A stretch of 64,000 nt of DNA from Vitellaria paradoxa (GCA_019916065.1 CM034237.1:22775752-22839751); one strand, 5' to 3'. Positions 35,547 through 47,949 are shown, numbered from the stretch's first letter. The notes: a model not told the origin generated them from the sequence alone. Made by a program: numbers and translations.

Positions 35547-37021
35547 ATAATCCATACTTTAAAATCCCTCAAAATCCATGAAATTTTGACTCAGAAGAAT
35601 ATCCTAAACTCCCAAGCACACCCAAAATTCTGAATCCACCACTAACTAATGAACATTATATTATGCCGTTGCTTGTGAAGGAAACTTTCTTAATTATATC
35701 TTAATTTGCTTGGAAACCATACCCATCGTGCCTCGTATCTTTGTGGTATTTTGTGATTAATTAATTACAAACGGTTACTGGTATGTTATTATGTACATTA
35801 GTTGCTCACCAAAACTTAAACGTGTACAAGATTTTGATTATATAAATAAAAGTAATTGACTCAAAAATTAACTTCTATTTTTTTTAAGTCTACACCATCC
35901 CAAAATTTAAATTCTTGGAAATTATTATCTAATTTGGATAGTTCATGTTTCCTCTCCAGTTTTATTAATTAACTTTTTTAGATATTTATACTCTTTAGCA
36001 TTTTCTTTTTTTTATTGTTCCCTCTTCTATCATGACATGGAAGTTCTTAAATTTCAATGTAATATACTTGGACATTTCTTTCTTTCCTTTTTTTTTTCTT
36101 GAAAGAGGTATTTATCTTCTCTCATAGTTCTAATAACATTTTAGCAATCGTCATAATATGTGCAAATATATGGTTAATTGGAATTTCATTTGCCATCATA
36201 TTTTTAAGTTTATTTAGTAAGTTCATATTTTAAATATAATTATCAAGGTTCCAATAAGATTCCTCCAAAAGCTTACATTAAATATTTGCCTTCTGGGTTC
36301 ATAATCTATCTAGTTTTTGTTTCCAAACCTCAAATGCAAACTTTTGCCAAACTTCATTTCTTAATATGATAAAGTATATGCCAATAAAGGGCTGTTATTA
36401 TGCATTAAGGGTGCATAAAAAAAATTGAATAATCAAAAAATCAGATCAAATTGATCATTTTCGTTTAGGTTAATTTCGTTCTATATAATTTTCGATTCAA
36501 TTTTGGATTAAAAATTAACAAATCAATATTTTTGATACAGTTCTTGAGTTAATAGATAGTTAACTTGAACCAAACTAAACTAACTCGAAAAAATATAGTA
36601 TATAAATATTATATAATATAATAAAACTAAATAATACTAGGGTTAACTAGTACATTAAGTTTGATTGATATTTTAATATCGGATTGTATTTTTTTGAGTG
36701 ATATTATAGGATTGTATTTTATTATAGATTGTATTAAGTTTTACCTAATTTTTTTAAATAATTTATCTTGATACTTTTTTTTTTTAATCATAGAACTTGT
36801 TAGTTTCATGCACTTTTTTTTTTAAGTGATAAATGTGTAACAAAATAGACCAACCTAGCCCGACTTAAGTTGGCCTAAATTGAAAACAAACCCTACTCAA
36901 CTTGAATTGGCCTAAACCGAAAGTTAAATCGAACTAACTCGATATTTTCAACTCAATTCGGTTTAAATTTTAAATCAATTTCGTGTCTAAATTTTAAAAA
37001 TAAAAAAATATTGATTCAGTT
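35547..37021. other. Intergenic, no gene recognised
   Basis: AT-rich. From about 36420 to 37010 there are recurring strings of the AACCGAA / TCGGTTTAAATT kind, on both strands, as in old dispersed plant repeats, but no boundaries can be set. Confidence 0.4.
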
Positions 37022-37336
37022 ATGGGTTAAGTATGAATTCAAACTGAACTATCCCATCCACACCTCAATTATGCGTCGTATAATTTCACAAAAACTCTTA
37101 TCCTCAATAGATAAGTTGTTTGGTTGGACAAAAAAAAAAAAAAAAAAAACTCAAAAAATACCAAAAATTACAAAAATGAATGGGTTAAGTATGAATTCAA
37201 ACTGAACTATCCCATCCATACCTCAATTATGAGTGGTATAATTTCACAAAAACTCTTATCCTCAATAGATAAGTTGTTTGGTTGGACACAAAAAAAATAA
37301 ATAAATAAATAAATAAATATCAAAAATTACAAAAAG
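37022..37336. repeat. 158-bp tandem duplication
   Basis: Copies start ATGGGTTAAGTATGAATTC at 37022 and 37180 and run through TTGTTTGGTTGGACA and an A-rich tail. They differ at a few bases and in the A-run. The A-rich ends suggest slippage between A tracts (inference). Confidence 0.9.
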
Positions 37337-37512
37337 TTATCAATTTTCTAAAATTAAATTACGAAAAAGAAAGGCAAACCTAAAAAATTACATACTCCTA
37401 TGATTTTCTGAAAACTAAATCAAAACAAATACGACCTACAGGAGAAGAGGGGTAAGACTGGTGTACATAGCTCGGTTTTTAGTCAAGTGTGAATTAGGAC
37501 CGTTAGATTTTT

Positions 37513-38305
37513 CTGAATGAAATCTTACGGCCCTCGTTTAAAAACTCATTTCTTTTTTTTTTTTTTACTTCTTTCACTCTCTCACATTAGATTTTATTAA
37601 ACCTTAAAAATTTTTTCTCAAATCATGATTTTATTATTTATATAAATTTGAATAATTTTTGAAAAAATAAAAATATTAAACAAATAATAGATCAGTAACT
37701 ATAATAAAAATATATATATAATAAATTTGTCTCTCATCAACCGAATTGCACACAAGTGAATTTTATTTAATTTTTTTTTTTGCATAAAGTACCTTATTTT
37801 TTTACATGGACTCTCATATTTAGAAATATTTTTTATAATTTTTTTATGAATTTGAATAATATGGCTAAAAGTTATCAAAATAAAAAAGAATTTTAACCTA
37901 TCTTTAAATAATAAACATATTTTATGAATTTAAATAATATACCTAAAATTTATCAAAATAAAAAAATTTCTATTTTGTTCCGCATAAAAATAAAAAAATG
38001 AGGTATTTTTTACAAAAAATAAAAAATAAAAAATAAAAATCACTTGTACGCAATTCAGTTGATGAGAAATAAATTTATTACATCTTTCTTTATTTTAGTT
38101 ACTGATCTATTATTTATTTAATATTTTTATTTTTTAAAAATATTTAAATTTATATTAATAAGAAAATATTGATCTGAAAAAATAGTTTTAAGTATTAATA
38201 AAATCTAGCGTAAGAGAGAAGGGATCAACGAGTGGAGGGATAAATAAGTAAAAAAAAAAAAAAAAAACTGAATTTAAATAGAAACCGTTAGATTTCATTT
38301 ATATT
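37513..38305. mobile_element. Long inverted-repeat element, about 260-bp arms (MULE-like or foldback)
   Basis: The left arm (about 37513-37770) and the right arm (about 38030-38305) are reverse complements, with shared blocks such as AATAATAGATCAGTAACTA, CTCATCAAC.GAATTGC and TTTTTTTTTTACTT. The spacer (about 260 bp) also contains smaller internal repeats (AAATAATATACCTAAAATTTAT-like strings). No coding capacity. Long arms fit a Mutator-type non-autonomous or foldback element. The exact ends and a 9-bp target duplication are not resolved. Confidence 0.75.
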
Positions 38306-39339
38306 ATCTATGTTTAAGAGTAAATATAGATAATATATATATATTACTTCTTTGCTGTGAATGCAGCTTTCCTAATTTTCAGTGTACTTGGGAATGAAGG
38401 TATGCTTGGTATTCTTTCTTTTGCTGTAATCATTCAATCCTCCTGAGTCCAAAATAGAGGTAAGTTTAATTATTTCCATTAACAGCGTAGTTAATCTTCA
38501 GCAGATAGTCCATAATGCATTGCATTAGACAGGTTGAAAGAGCAGCGTCTGGACGGCTGGTATCTGAATGCTCCTTGGATGTCTGGACGCTGGTCTTCTT
38601 TTTCTAGCTCCTTTAAACTTGTTGTCCAGTCAGATTCCAGCTTTCCACCTTACCTGTTAACAATAAATATTATAATAATATCAAAAAATATTAGCACTAA
38701 TATTATTTTTTTTGGTAATTTAATAATATTGTTAGTAATGATAATGTTTTCAACTAAATTAACATTAAATAGTAATATTAAATAACATTTACAAAATAGT
38801 GACTCTAATTGAAATTAATACTTAAAATATACTAATTAACAAATAAAATATAGCATTTCTAGTATCAATTGTCGTCACTCTTCATTCCACAATTATTTCA
38901 AGTTTTCAATTAAAATTTCCATAAGCAGATCAATCTTTTCATCGAAACCTTTTAGGTCGTCAATGAGGATCAACAAAATAAAAAAAGTTTGTTTCATGCA
39001 TAATCAAAGTGGAAATTGTACAAAATTAACGCTACTGGCTACATACTGTGATGTAGGACAAATTAATATTTCTTAATTTCTTTTAGATTTGTTTTATTTT
39101 TACTTTAATTAGGATTAGTATTCCTAGTTTATTTATGTTATTCCTATTTTAATTAGGATTAGATTTGTGGTTAGTTTTTTTCTATAAATAGAGACCTTTG
39201 TAAACACTTTTGAAACAAAATAATTAACAAGTCAATTATTTTTCATTCTTTAGACTAATGTTTTGAGTCTTCTCTCAATTCTCTTGGTAGATTCCAAGAT
39301 TTGGTTTTGTCGTTAAACAAGTCAATTTATGCTTACTTC
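38306..39339. other. Intergenic with an LTR-like promoter segment
   Basis: No gene is recognised. TCTATAAATAGAGACC at 39181-39196 sits in a T-rich context with repeated TTAATTAGGATTAG blocks (about 39108 and 39154), which resembles the promoter part of a solo LTR, but TG/CA ends and a target duplication cannot be assigned. Confidence 0.35.
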
Positions 39340-39364
39340 ACACTGCATCATACTGTGTTTATTA

Positions 39365-40122
39365 CCTTGAGTCCTAAACAAATTAAGACCATTAGCAGCC
39401 AAACCAAGCCTTACACTATGACTACGCCGAGCAAAATCAACATGCCTTTGATTAAAGTCTCTTCATGCAGGTGAATTTGCAAGGTGTTAATGTCCCATTA
39501 TCATTCCTTTGTTTGGCATGTTGTCTCATAAGCTTGCCCATTTTGGACAATATGAATAATCATTTCAACCCTAGCTAAAGCCAAAAATATTATACTTGCT
39601 TTGCAGCCACTAGTTTTTCAGGTTCCTTAGCACTATTAGGGTCAACAACACCGTCATTCTTTCTCCTTGAGCGATCACATAGAACACATTTATTGTGGTT
39701 GATGTCTTCATTTCCAAACAACATGCAACTATTCAGACATGTAACCCACTTCCCGAACATGAAGCTCAGATCACCAGTAAACTTATGAGCTTAGTAGTAG
39801 GAATCAAAAAGTTTCACACCATCGGAAAAAACTGTTTTCTTTAACACATGTCCAATGAGATATCCATCTATTGATTCAATACTTTCAAATGCAACAATTC
39901 AATAATAAATGACAATCGACTAAAATTTGGACACCCACGATATAATTCGATCAGTGCATCATGAACATGCCTAAAAAACCTTAATAGTTTTCCATTCGTA
40001 CCAGACCTAGGATTACTTCCACCAACCACATCAGTCTCAACACTTGGGGGCTGGCAACGGGTGTCCCAAACATAATATCTTGTAGCATTTCCATTATTTC
40101 CAAACATAGCATCAATATTCAT
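39365..40122 (-). pseudogene. CACTA (En/Spm) TNP2-type transposase fragment
   Basis: On the minus strand an open segment at 40122-39868 includes LYRGCPNFSRLSFIIELLHL, the conserved TNP2 (Transposase_21) N-terminal block. It ends at a TAG, and the family continues in drifting frames: a DSYY.A.K block near 39795, a C-x-x-C knuckle-like CVLCDRSRR near 39660-39690, and SVRLGLAANGLNLF near 39375-39420. The intact protein binds CACTA ends and cuts them. Several stops and frame changes make this a fossil. It runs in the same direction as the possible CACTA end at 41460. Confidence 0.8.
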
Positions 40123-41438
40123 ATATATTTCTTCATGTTCTTTTTTTTTTCTTAAAAAAAGTATGGCTCCCCCACGCCTTGTCCAATTCTTATAGTCCTT
40201 TAAAATCCATGCATATGCTTATGCACCTTAACTCATGTGAAATTATATCAATTCACACACCTTCTACATGGGCAATTTATAATTTCAATTCGTAGTATAT
40301 TGATGTAGGCAATAAACTGGTTATTATCCTTTATATATTGGTGTTACAACCAATCCAAAAATTAGTCTAGCTTGTTTCCATCCTTTGAATGTTTATATGA
40401 ACATCATAGATAACTTATAAAATATGTTTAGTAATTAATTAATTTGTGTATCATGTATACAACCTAAACAAAAGCTCCTAACTTTTCATTAAAAGATAGT
40501 TGGTCATATCTTATTCAAGAATTCACGATCTAAATTGTACTCAACACCTCAAATACTTTAATCCCCTTATTAGACAAAATTTTAGCAACATCACTGCATA
40601 GTTCTCCAGGTCTCACGGTTAGGTAAGCATGCAGTGCTCGATTGGCACGTGCTATATGCCTCAATTATGATGTGGTACATCCAAGATCACTCAATGTGAA
40701 AAATATGTTTTTGATTTTTGAAATAGAGCCTTGATTGCAAAGATTTGGAAACGCCACGTGACACTTTCAAAATGGATGTGTCAAGAAATTCATGTTTTGG
40801 TTCTTGTTTAAAATGTATTTTATTTATGTTTTCAAAAAATGAGACTCCTTGTTGTTCTGTATAATATGAGATAGTGAACTTGGAGATTTGGCTGTGCATA
40901 TAATATTAGAGAAAGCTGTGATAAAAGAATGACCACCAACACAATTCCTAACCCTATAATCCCTAATTGACCATTAACTCCTAATTCGCAATAGAGAGAG
41001 ATGGGGGCTTACCAACTAGTAGCTTCCGGTGGTGGAGGAGGTGCACTAATAGTATGTAGAGAAATACCATGGCTAGTGAGAATTGAAAGAGCAGAGGAGT
41101 GATTAGAGATGAGAAAGAAATAAAGAGAGAGAAATCTAAGATAGAAAGGGAAAATGGAGAGAGAACCATACCGGATGCATTGCTAAAATTGTCGTTGGTG
41201 ATTCTCAATAGATGATGCTACTATGGTGATTCTTGGTCACTAGTGCTACATTGGGTAAAATGTAGTGATGAGTTTAGAGGTGAGGAAGTAAGAGATGAGC
41301 TGAAAAATAGGGAGAGAACTGATGAGATAGCAGGAATTAATGGAGCAGGAGAGAAAATAATTAATTTAAGGACTGATAGTGATCGCTAAAACAACTTTTG
41401 GTAATCGCCATAAGTAGCCCCTTGAGTTCTAGGGCTCC
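40123..41438. other. Probable interior of the decayed CACTA element, no gene recognised
   Basis: Between the transposase fragment and the CACTA-like end lies AT-rich sequence without coding pattern. The minus-strand frames 40687-40899 and 40981-41208 are not recognisable. Confidence 0.4.
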
Positions 41439-41460
41439 AAATGCCTATTTTCTAGTAGCG
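41439..41460 (-). other. Degenerate CACTA terminal repeat
   Basis: On the minus strand it reads CGCTACTAGAAAATAGGC, close to the CACTACTAGAAAA start typical of plant CACTA elements. It abuts the gag fragment at 41480-41788 and so marks an insertion point into it. Confidence 0.5.
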
Positions 41461-41469
41461 TGTGTGTCT

Positions 41470-41788
41470 CTTAGACCTTTAAAAGCTTGATGTGAAACTG
41501 ATTCACTATGTCTTCCCAAGAAACTAAGGAGTTCATTGGCAAGTTCACATACCAACTATAGGCTCGATTAGCTACAGTTTTGAAAACTCCCAAGTCGAAG
41601 GTTATGGTCAAATCCATGGGCCCCTATCTATAAATAGTATGACATAATCCTTAGCATTCCTATTCATTTCATCAAAGTTCTCAAACTTTTACATCTGGAT
41701 ATAAGAGAAGCTGGCGATTAGAGGAAAGTAGGACGGTTGATTGTTCGGATCTAGGAGTGATTGAAGAGATTGTCTAGCTTATTCCTAT
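41470..41788 (-). pseudogene. gag: Ty3 (Tat/Retand-like) gag fragment, interrupted
   Basis: Minus strand: about 70 residues from 41690 to 41480 match plant Ty3 gag, with the K-F-x-x-F-D core, an acidic/basic helix, NRAYSWYVNLP and SWEDIVNQFHIKLL. The fragment is cut at its 3' side by the CACTA end (41460) and at its 5' side by the Copia insertion (41789). Its upstream part seems to continue at 54124-54353 and 59832 onward, so this was one element before the later insertions. Confidence 0.75.
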
Positions 41789-43255
41789 TGTTAGACTTAT
41801 ATTACATTTGTGTCCTTGAAAGCATATTTTGTAATAACATTTTATTTTATTTTTCTGGTTATAATAAAATATTTATTTATTTAAGCATATATTATTGTCT
41901 TTTGTTTATAAAATATGTGATTTAAGTATTGGGCATAAGATGACAATACAAAAAAATTTAAATCACAAGTTTTTTTTTATAAATAAAAGTAAATTCATAG
42001 CTACTAATGAAATGGGCATTTCACTATATTAAAGTTGTAACTTTTCTACTTCTTAATTGGATGATTTATCTTGATCACTAAAGTAGTGACTCGGAGTAAA
42101 AAAATTAATATGTATATGATATACATATTGAATAGATTGTCGTAAATTATGATCTGGTTTAATAAATGTCATTGATCAAAATTTACTAAAGCTTTAATAG
42201 GCTTAATAGACCTTAATCCTGAGTTTGTAATGCACTCACATTCATGAATTAAATCTATTCAAGTTATCACAAAGTGATACCTTATAAACGGTCAAAATCC
42301 TTGATGACTTGGAGATTTAATTTCATGAATCGTGAGAACATATACTTACAAGATGAAATCTATTTTACATGCTCACCTAAACTATTTATTATTTTGATCA
42401 TTAAATCTATGGCCGCAGTTTATTCAATAAATTATTTATTGAATAACAATATTTATTTGTAAATTATTTACAAATATAAGAATATTGAGAATGATCAAAG
42501 TTTGGATAAATAGTGACTTAGGGTTAAATATGTAATTTAAGAGGCTTGACATTTAATATTAGCCTAGCTTAATTACAAGCTCGTAATGAAGGGTTAATTA
42601 AATGAATATTATTGGTCTAAGATTAAAATTCATTTTATTAAAACCTTTTAGTGGAATAGCCCGAGGTTAATTTAAAGGCTAATCGGATGTCATGAGATGA
42701 CAGGGCCCAAAACCTTTAAATTAGAGCTCAAAATCTATGGGCCTTCAGTCCCCAAACTAGCTCAATTTAATCTTGATGAGCCAGGTCCAATTGGCTTATT
42801 ATTTTTTTATTTGAAAAATAAATTATAAAAATTATACGTAAGTAGCATATATTAAGATAAGATGATATGATTGAGAAATATTCTCTCTCAATGGTTGAGA
42901 GATTCTCTCATATGCTTCATCTTTTAGATATTTTATATACGTTAATGTGTAGGATAAGTCAAATATATATGTGACATATGTGAGAGTGGATAAGAGATTA
43001 TCTCAGTAGTTGAGAGATTTTCTCTGATACAGATGCTGTATCTCTCTCTCTCTCTTTATATCTCTTTTATATATACTGAGATAAGCCATTAGACCCGAGA
43101 GGTGACCACACACATACCATCTGGAGAGAGAATTGAGAATAGTTTTGGAATGCTGAATCGCTAAGCATAAGTCTTACCGCTATGCATCTGAAAATTTTTC
43201 AAGCTTTCAAACTTCAGATTGAGATATTTTTCTCTACCCTATGTTATAAAAACCA
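41789..43255 (+). repeat. 5' LTR of the Copia element
   Basis: Begins TGTTAGACTTATATTAC and ends near ATAAAAACCA, just before the PBS; the true end may be three bases later (43258). It carries the repeated GGTTGAGAGATT-type block near 42890-43015 and a CT microsatellite near 43041. The frame at 42274-42462 recurs in the other LTR and is not a gene. Confidence 0.88.
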
Positions 43256-43257
43256 AG

Positions 43258-43275
43258 AATTGGTATTAGAGCTTT
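43258..43275 (+). other. Copia PBS, degenerate tRNA-Met type
   Basis: TTGGTATTAGAGCTTTTG at about 43260, one change from the usual TTGGTATCAGAGC core. Confidence 0.75.
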
Positions 43276-45518
43276 TGTTTGATTTATAGCATAGTTTTAA
43301 TTATGCATAGATGTGGCATCATATTTCTTTCTATCTCTTGTGGATGAATGAAACCCTTAATTCACAGTAGATATTTATTTTTATTGGGTGTAATAGGAGG
43401 GGTGGTTATTTTTTTTTTTTGGAACTATAATTTCCCTCCTGATTTTATTTTTCGGATCTGTAACTCTTTGTACTTAGTTGTTTTTGAGTTTGTAATTTTT
43501 TTTATTATTTTTGGGTCTGTATTTGATGTATTGTTCTATAACAACAGATGGAGACCGAGTTCACTGGAGTTGAGACTACACTGATAAAAATAAGTAAAGA
43601 GAAGAATAGCAAAGTAGCATGGTGGTGGATTGGCAGAGAAGCCTAGTTTCAATATAAATAACAATAATAATAATAATTAAAAAAAAAAAGAAGCCTAATA
43701 GCAACACTACGACGGAAGAAAGGGGCAAGACTGGTTACTACCTGAGACTTGCATCGCATGCAGCGGCATTAGAGCAAGTCGTGGTGCTGTCATGATATGG
43801 GTTATAGTGGTTTTGGGTCTTTTCCCCTCTGGCAAAAAGCGGAGATTTTTCATTGAAGATCTGGCTTTATGGTGACACAGCGGCGAGAATGGAGGGAACC
43901 TCGGCATGTATAACGCGTGGCGACAGTGGAGCCAGCCGCGGCGCTATCATAGTGGTCTTGAGTCCACAGCTCGCCAGAGAAGCATTTCAAAGAGCAGATC
44001 CAAATGGTAGTGTGGTGACAGAAGGTAACAAACCGAAGAAGTCACTTGCGCGGTAGTGGCGACTATGCTAGCCGCAGAGGTCACCGCATAGGATTTGGTG
44101 TTTTTCGTTTCCCCTCATTGCTAGTAAGCCGCATGGGTGCCGATTTTTAGGTTCATATTGAATCAAAGCTGCCAAAAAGTTTTGGTTATAGCGCAACGCA
44201 GTCGTCGAGTGTATAATACCATGGCTGCGTGAAATTGGATTTGGGGAAGAGGGCCCTTTTGAAAAACTTTTTAAATCCCTAGGGCTATTTTGTAATTTCT
44301 CTAAATTCCTTAATTCCTTTTAATTAAAGAATGAGGTTTGGATCAGAAATTTTAAAATAACTAGGGTAAAACTAAATTTCTCAAATTTTTAAAATTTAAA
44401 AATTTTAAAAGTTGCTAGGCAATGTTTTTAAAATTAATTTTTAGCCCACAAAGTTTTTATATTTATAAAATTGGTTTATAAAATTTGAGAAATGTCTAAA
44501 ATACCCTCAACCCAAATTCAACTCAAATTTCAAAGGCCAAGAGGAAGCAGTTGGAAGATGGACATTGACTACAAGAAGCCTAGATTAGGTTTTTAGTTAA
44601 TGTAATTTTTTCTTTCTTTCTTGAAAAAACTCTAAATTAAGGGTTATTTATTTATTTGGTTATTTATTTTTTATTTATTTATCTATTATGAAAGTTTTTT
44701 TGATAACATGTTATATAGATTTTAGGGATGCCACATCACTTGTTCATGCATAATTATTGATATATGATATTTATATTATAATGTGATTAGGATATAGTTA
44801 ATATCATTTATTTAATTTTGTTAATTTTAAGTTGACATAACTGATTAATTTTTTTTTTTATAAAATTAGATATTAATAGTTGGCATTTCAATGAATATTT
44901 TCTTTAAATATTAAATTAACAAATCAAAAACTCTAAAGTTATAAAAATTGAGTGGGAGAGGGTTTTAGGCATAAAACCCATAATCTCCACTGTCAATCCT
45001 ATAGTAAAATAGATTAATTTCTTGTCTCAAATTTTGTAGGCTCCTTATGGAGGATATTAATCAGAGTTGGTTACTGGATAGGATTTTCTTAAAAGATAAA
45101 ATTTTGAATATTACTGAATAAAAATTAACTGCCCTACGGTAGCCTTTTTATTTGGGAAATATAAGAAATTGAAACAGTGGTTCTACACTTAACTTAGAAT
45201 ATTTAATATCCTTCCTATGAAGTTCTTATTAAATTAATTCTAAGAGGCTAAATATATCAGTAATTTATTATTATTTAGATATGAGATATCTAATGAAAAT
45301 AATAATAAATAAGTATGCTGACTTGTCTAATTAGTGAAAATATGACCACCCTACGAAGGCATATTTAAAGCTGGATTAGATTACCGATGCGGAATAAAGT
45401 AGTTATAGAGTTCTACTTATGCATATTTTTATGTATTTTATTATGTAAAAGTTTTATGTTTTTTTTTTTTTTTGTGAGAATGTATGCTTATTTAAATTTA
45501 TTTGTTTTATTCAGAAAA
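43276..45518 (+). other. Long untranslated leader of the Copia element with a GC-rich insert
   Basis: No gag homology. A GC-richer segment at about 43690-44270 stands out against the AT-rich surroundings and carries an imperfect internal duplication (about 43767-43830 and 43910-43970, both with a GCGCTATCAT / GTGCTGTCAT then TAGTGGT.TTG.GTC pattern). I recognise no cellular gene; the overlapping frames at 43707-44056 have no family pattern. Confidence 0.5.
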
Positions 45519-46346
45519 ATGTCTTTCAGCCCACTAGTAGCACTTTTAAGTCGGTATAAATTAACTAGACCTAACTATACAAACTAGAAAAGAAATTTGA
45601 ACATTGTCTTAGCTGCGGAAGAGTATAATTTTGTTTTGACTGACCCATGCCCTCCTAAAGCTAATGAAAATGCGCCCCAAACTGAACAAGATGTTTATAA
45701 GAAGTGGGTAAAGTCTAATGATGTGGCAAGATGTTATATTCTGGCTTCCATATCTAGTGACTTGTCTAAACAACATGAGATCATGCCCACTGCTGCTGAG
45801 ATGTTTGTTAAAAAGGATAGAACTTAGAGGTTGGCTGTCATCAGTGAGATCATGAACACTCGCCAAGCCGAAGGGACTCTAGTGTAAGATTATATGTTAA
45901 AAATGATTGTAATGTTTTGGGAAATAGATGAAGTGGGTGGAACATACAATGCTGAAGAGTAGATTGATATGGTTCTAGCTACCCTGGCTCTGTCTTTTAA
46001 GCCATTCAAGCTCAATTGTACAATGAGCAAAAGGGATTGCTCATTGACTGAGTTGATGAATGAGCTGAAAGTGGCAAAATCAATTTTGAAACCTATATCA
46101 AGTGTTCATCTTACTCATAGGGCATCTTCTTCTGCTAATCCCAATCCTAAAGAAAAGGGAATTAAAAAGAAGAAGTGTAAGCCTAAGAAAGCAGCTAAGT
46201 TAAGGGTGGCATAAAATCAAATGAAGGAAAAGAAGCCCAAGGGAAAGTATATGCATTGTGGGCAGAAGAGGCATTAGAAGAGGAACTGCCCAGCATATTT
46301 GGCAAAGTTTGCACAGGCCAAGGCCAAAGGGACAGTTGGAACCTGA
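45519..46346 (+). pseudogene. gag: gag of the Copia element, broken
   Basis: ATG 45519 opens a Copia gag (the LTRPNY-x-x motif, ending RNLNIVLAAEEY). Stops interrupt it at about 45586, 45825, 45886 and 45961, with reading recovered after each. A lysine-rich tail (about 46155-46200) leads to a CCHC knuckle near 46255-46290 in which the first Cys is replaced and a TAG follows the His. A second TGA follows near 46344. Confidence 0.85.
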
Positions 46347-46385
46347 GGTAAAATTCTCGTCACTGAAACTTGTTTAGTGGTTGAT

Positions 46386-46811
46386 TCTACAGATTCCTGG
46401 ATAGTAAATTCTGGAGCCACTAATCATATTTGCAATTCATTGCAAGGGTTCCAAGAAACCAGGGCACTAAATGATGGAGAAGTCAATCTTAGGTTGGGAA
46501 CTGGCGCAACGGTTATAGCTAGAGCAGTGGGAGTCGTTACTTTGTTTTTGGATGCATTTAGAACTTTAGTTTTAGAGAATTGTTTATTTGTGCCTAAACT
46601 TAGATGTAATTTGATTTCGGTTAGTAGTTTGAATAATTGTAGATATTCCATTATTTTTTATTCTACCGTGGTAATAAAAAAGAATAAAATGTTTATTTGT
46701 TTTGGTACAATGGTTGACAATTTATACTGTTTGTATCCTAAAATAAACTCACTATATGATATAGAGTTGAATAACGAAACTAATCAGCACAAGAGGATTA
46801 AGTTATCCTAA
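46386..46811 (+). pseudogene. pol: Copia protease and pre-integrase region, catalytic Asp lost
   Basis: The motif reads SWIVNSGATNHIC, where active Copia proteases have Asp in place of the Asn; a GAT-to-AAT change would explain this. The open frame continues about 140 codons to a stop at 46809-46811. LWHLRLGHINLF (from about 46830, another frame) marks the GAG-pre-integrase block. Confidence 0.85.
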
Positions 46812-47771
46812 ACTAATAAAACGTATCTATGGCATTTGCGTCTAGGTCATATAAATCTATTCAAAAATTGGTTAAAAGTGGACATTTGGATTCACTGGTT
46901 ATTAAACCACTTCCGGTGTGCGAATCCTGTTTGGAAGGTAAAATGACCAAGAGACCTTTTAATGCTAAATGTACGAGAGCCACAGAATTGTTGGTGTTAG
47001 TACATTTTGATGTATGTGGACCCATGAACATACAAGCTAGAGGGGGTTTTGAATATTTCTTCACATTTGTTGATGACTATTTAAGATATGGCTGTGTGTA
47101 TCTAATGCACTGTAAGTCTGAAGCTTTTAAAAAATTCAGAGTGTTTCAGGCGGAAGCAGAAAAGCAATTAGGAAAATGCATAAAGGCACTTTGATATAAT
47201 CAAGGTGGGGAATACTTCCTTAATGAGTTTAGGGACTATTTATTAGATAATAGGATACTCTCCTAATTAGCCGCACCAAGGACTCCTCAGCAAAATGGTG
47301 TAGCAGAAAGAAAAAACAGAACTCTACTTGACATGGTGAGGTCAATGATGAGTTATTCAATACTACCCATCTCGGTTTTGGGGTTATGCCTTAGAAACAA
47401 TCATGTATATTCTAAACGTAGTTCCATTTAAGTCGGTTTCCAGTACACCTTTACAATTGTGGAATGGAAATAAACCTAGTTTACACCATAAACACATTTA
47501 CGGTTCTCCAGCACATGTGCTGAAAGGAAAAATGGATAAATTGGAACTTAAGTCTGAAGTTTGCTTGTTTGTAAGATATCCTAAAGGAACGAGAGGAGGT
47601 CTATTTTATAATTCTGAAGAAAAGAAAGTATTTGTTAGCACAAATGCCACTTTTCTTGAGGAAGACTATATGAGAAACTTCAAACCTAGAAGTAAGATAG
47701 TTCTTGATGAATTATCTAGGTGTACTAGTGCTATTCCTAATCAGATTAATGAATCAATTTCCTATTCCTAA
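46812..47771 (+). pseudogene. pol: Copia integrase, broken
   Basis: Zinc-finger cysteines in CESCLEGKMTKRPF (about 46920-46960), the first core Asp in HFDVCGP (near 47006), and a second core motif NQGGEY (near 47197), where the expected Asp is Asn. The catalytic-Glu block AERKNRTLLDMV lies near 47300-47340. Stops or frame changes occur near 47192, 47263 and 47390. The C-terminal part (47403-47771) ends in a tandem duplication at 47736-47798. Confidence 0.85.
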
Positions 47772-47798
47772 TCAGATTAATGAATCAATTTCCTAATC
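47736..47798 (+). repeat. Short tandem duplication in integrase-RT linker
   Basis: About 30 bases (CCTAATCAGATTAATGAATC followed by AATTTCCTA) occur twice in a row and introduce a stop at 47769-47771. Confidence 0.85.
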
Positions 47799-47949
47799 CA
47801 GAATCTATTAGACAACCTAAGCCAGTTGCAGAGCATCAATCATCGGTGCTCCGTCATAGTGGAAGGACGATTAGACTTCATCTAGATACATATTAACTGG
47901 AGAGTCTTATTAGGTAGTCTCTGATGAACATGACCTGGATCCCACTAGT

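Noticed and set aside
38534..38785. 83-residue plus-strand frame
   Set aside because: Low-complexity Asn/Ile-rich tail from AT-rich DNA; no domain and no conserved context.
43348..43584. 78-residue frame after the Copia LTR
   Set aside because: T-rich leader sequence with no family pattern; starts just after the PBS where no coding is expected.
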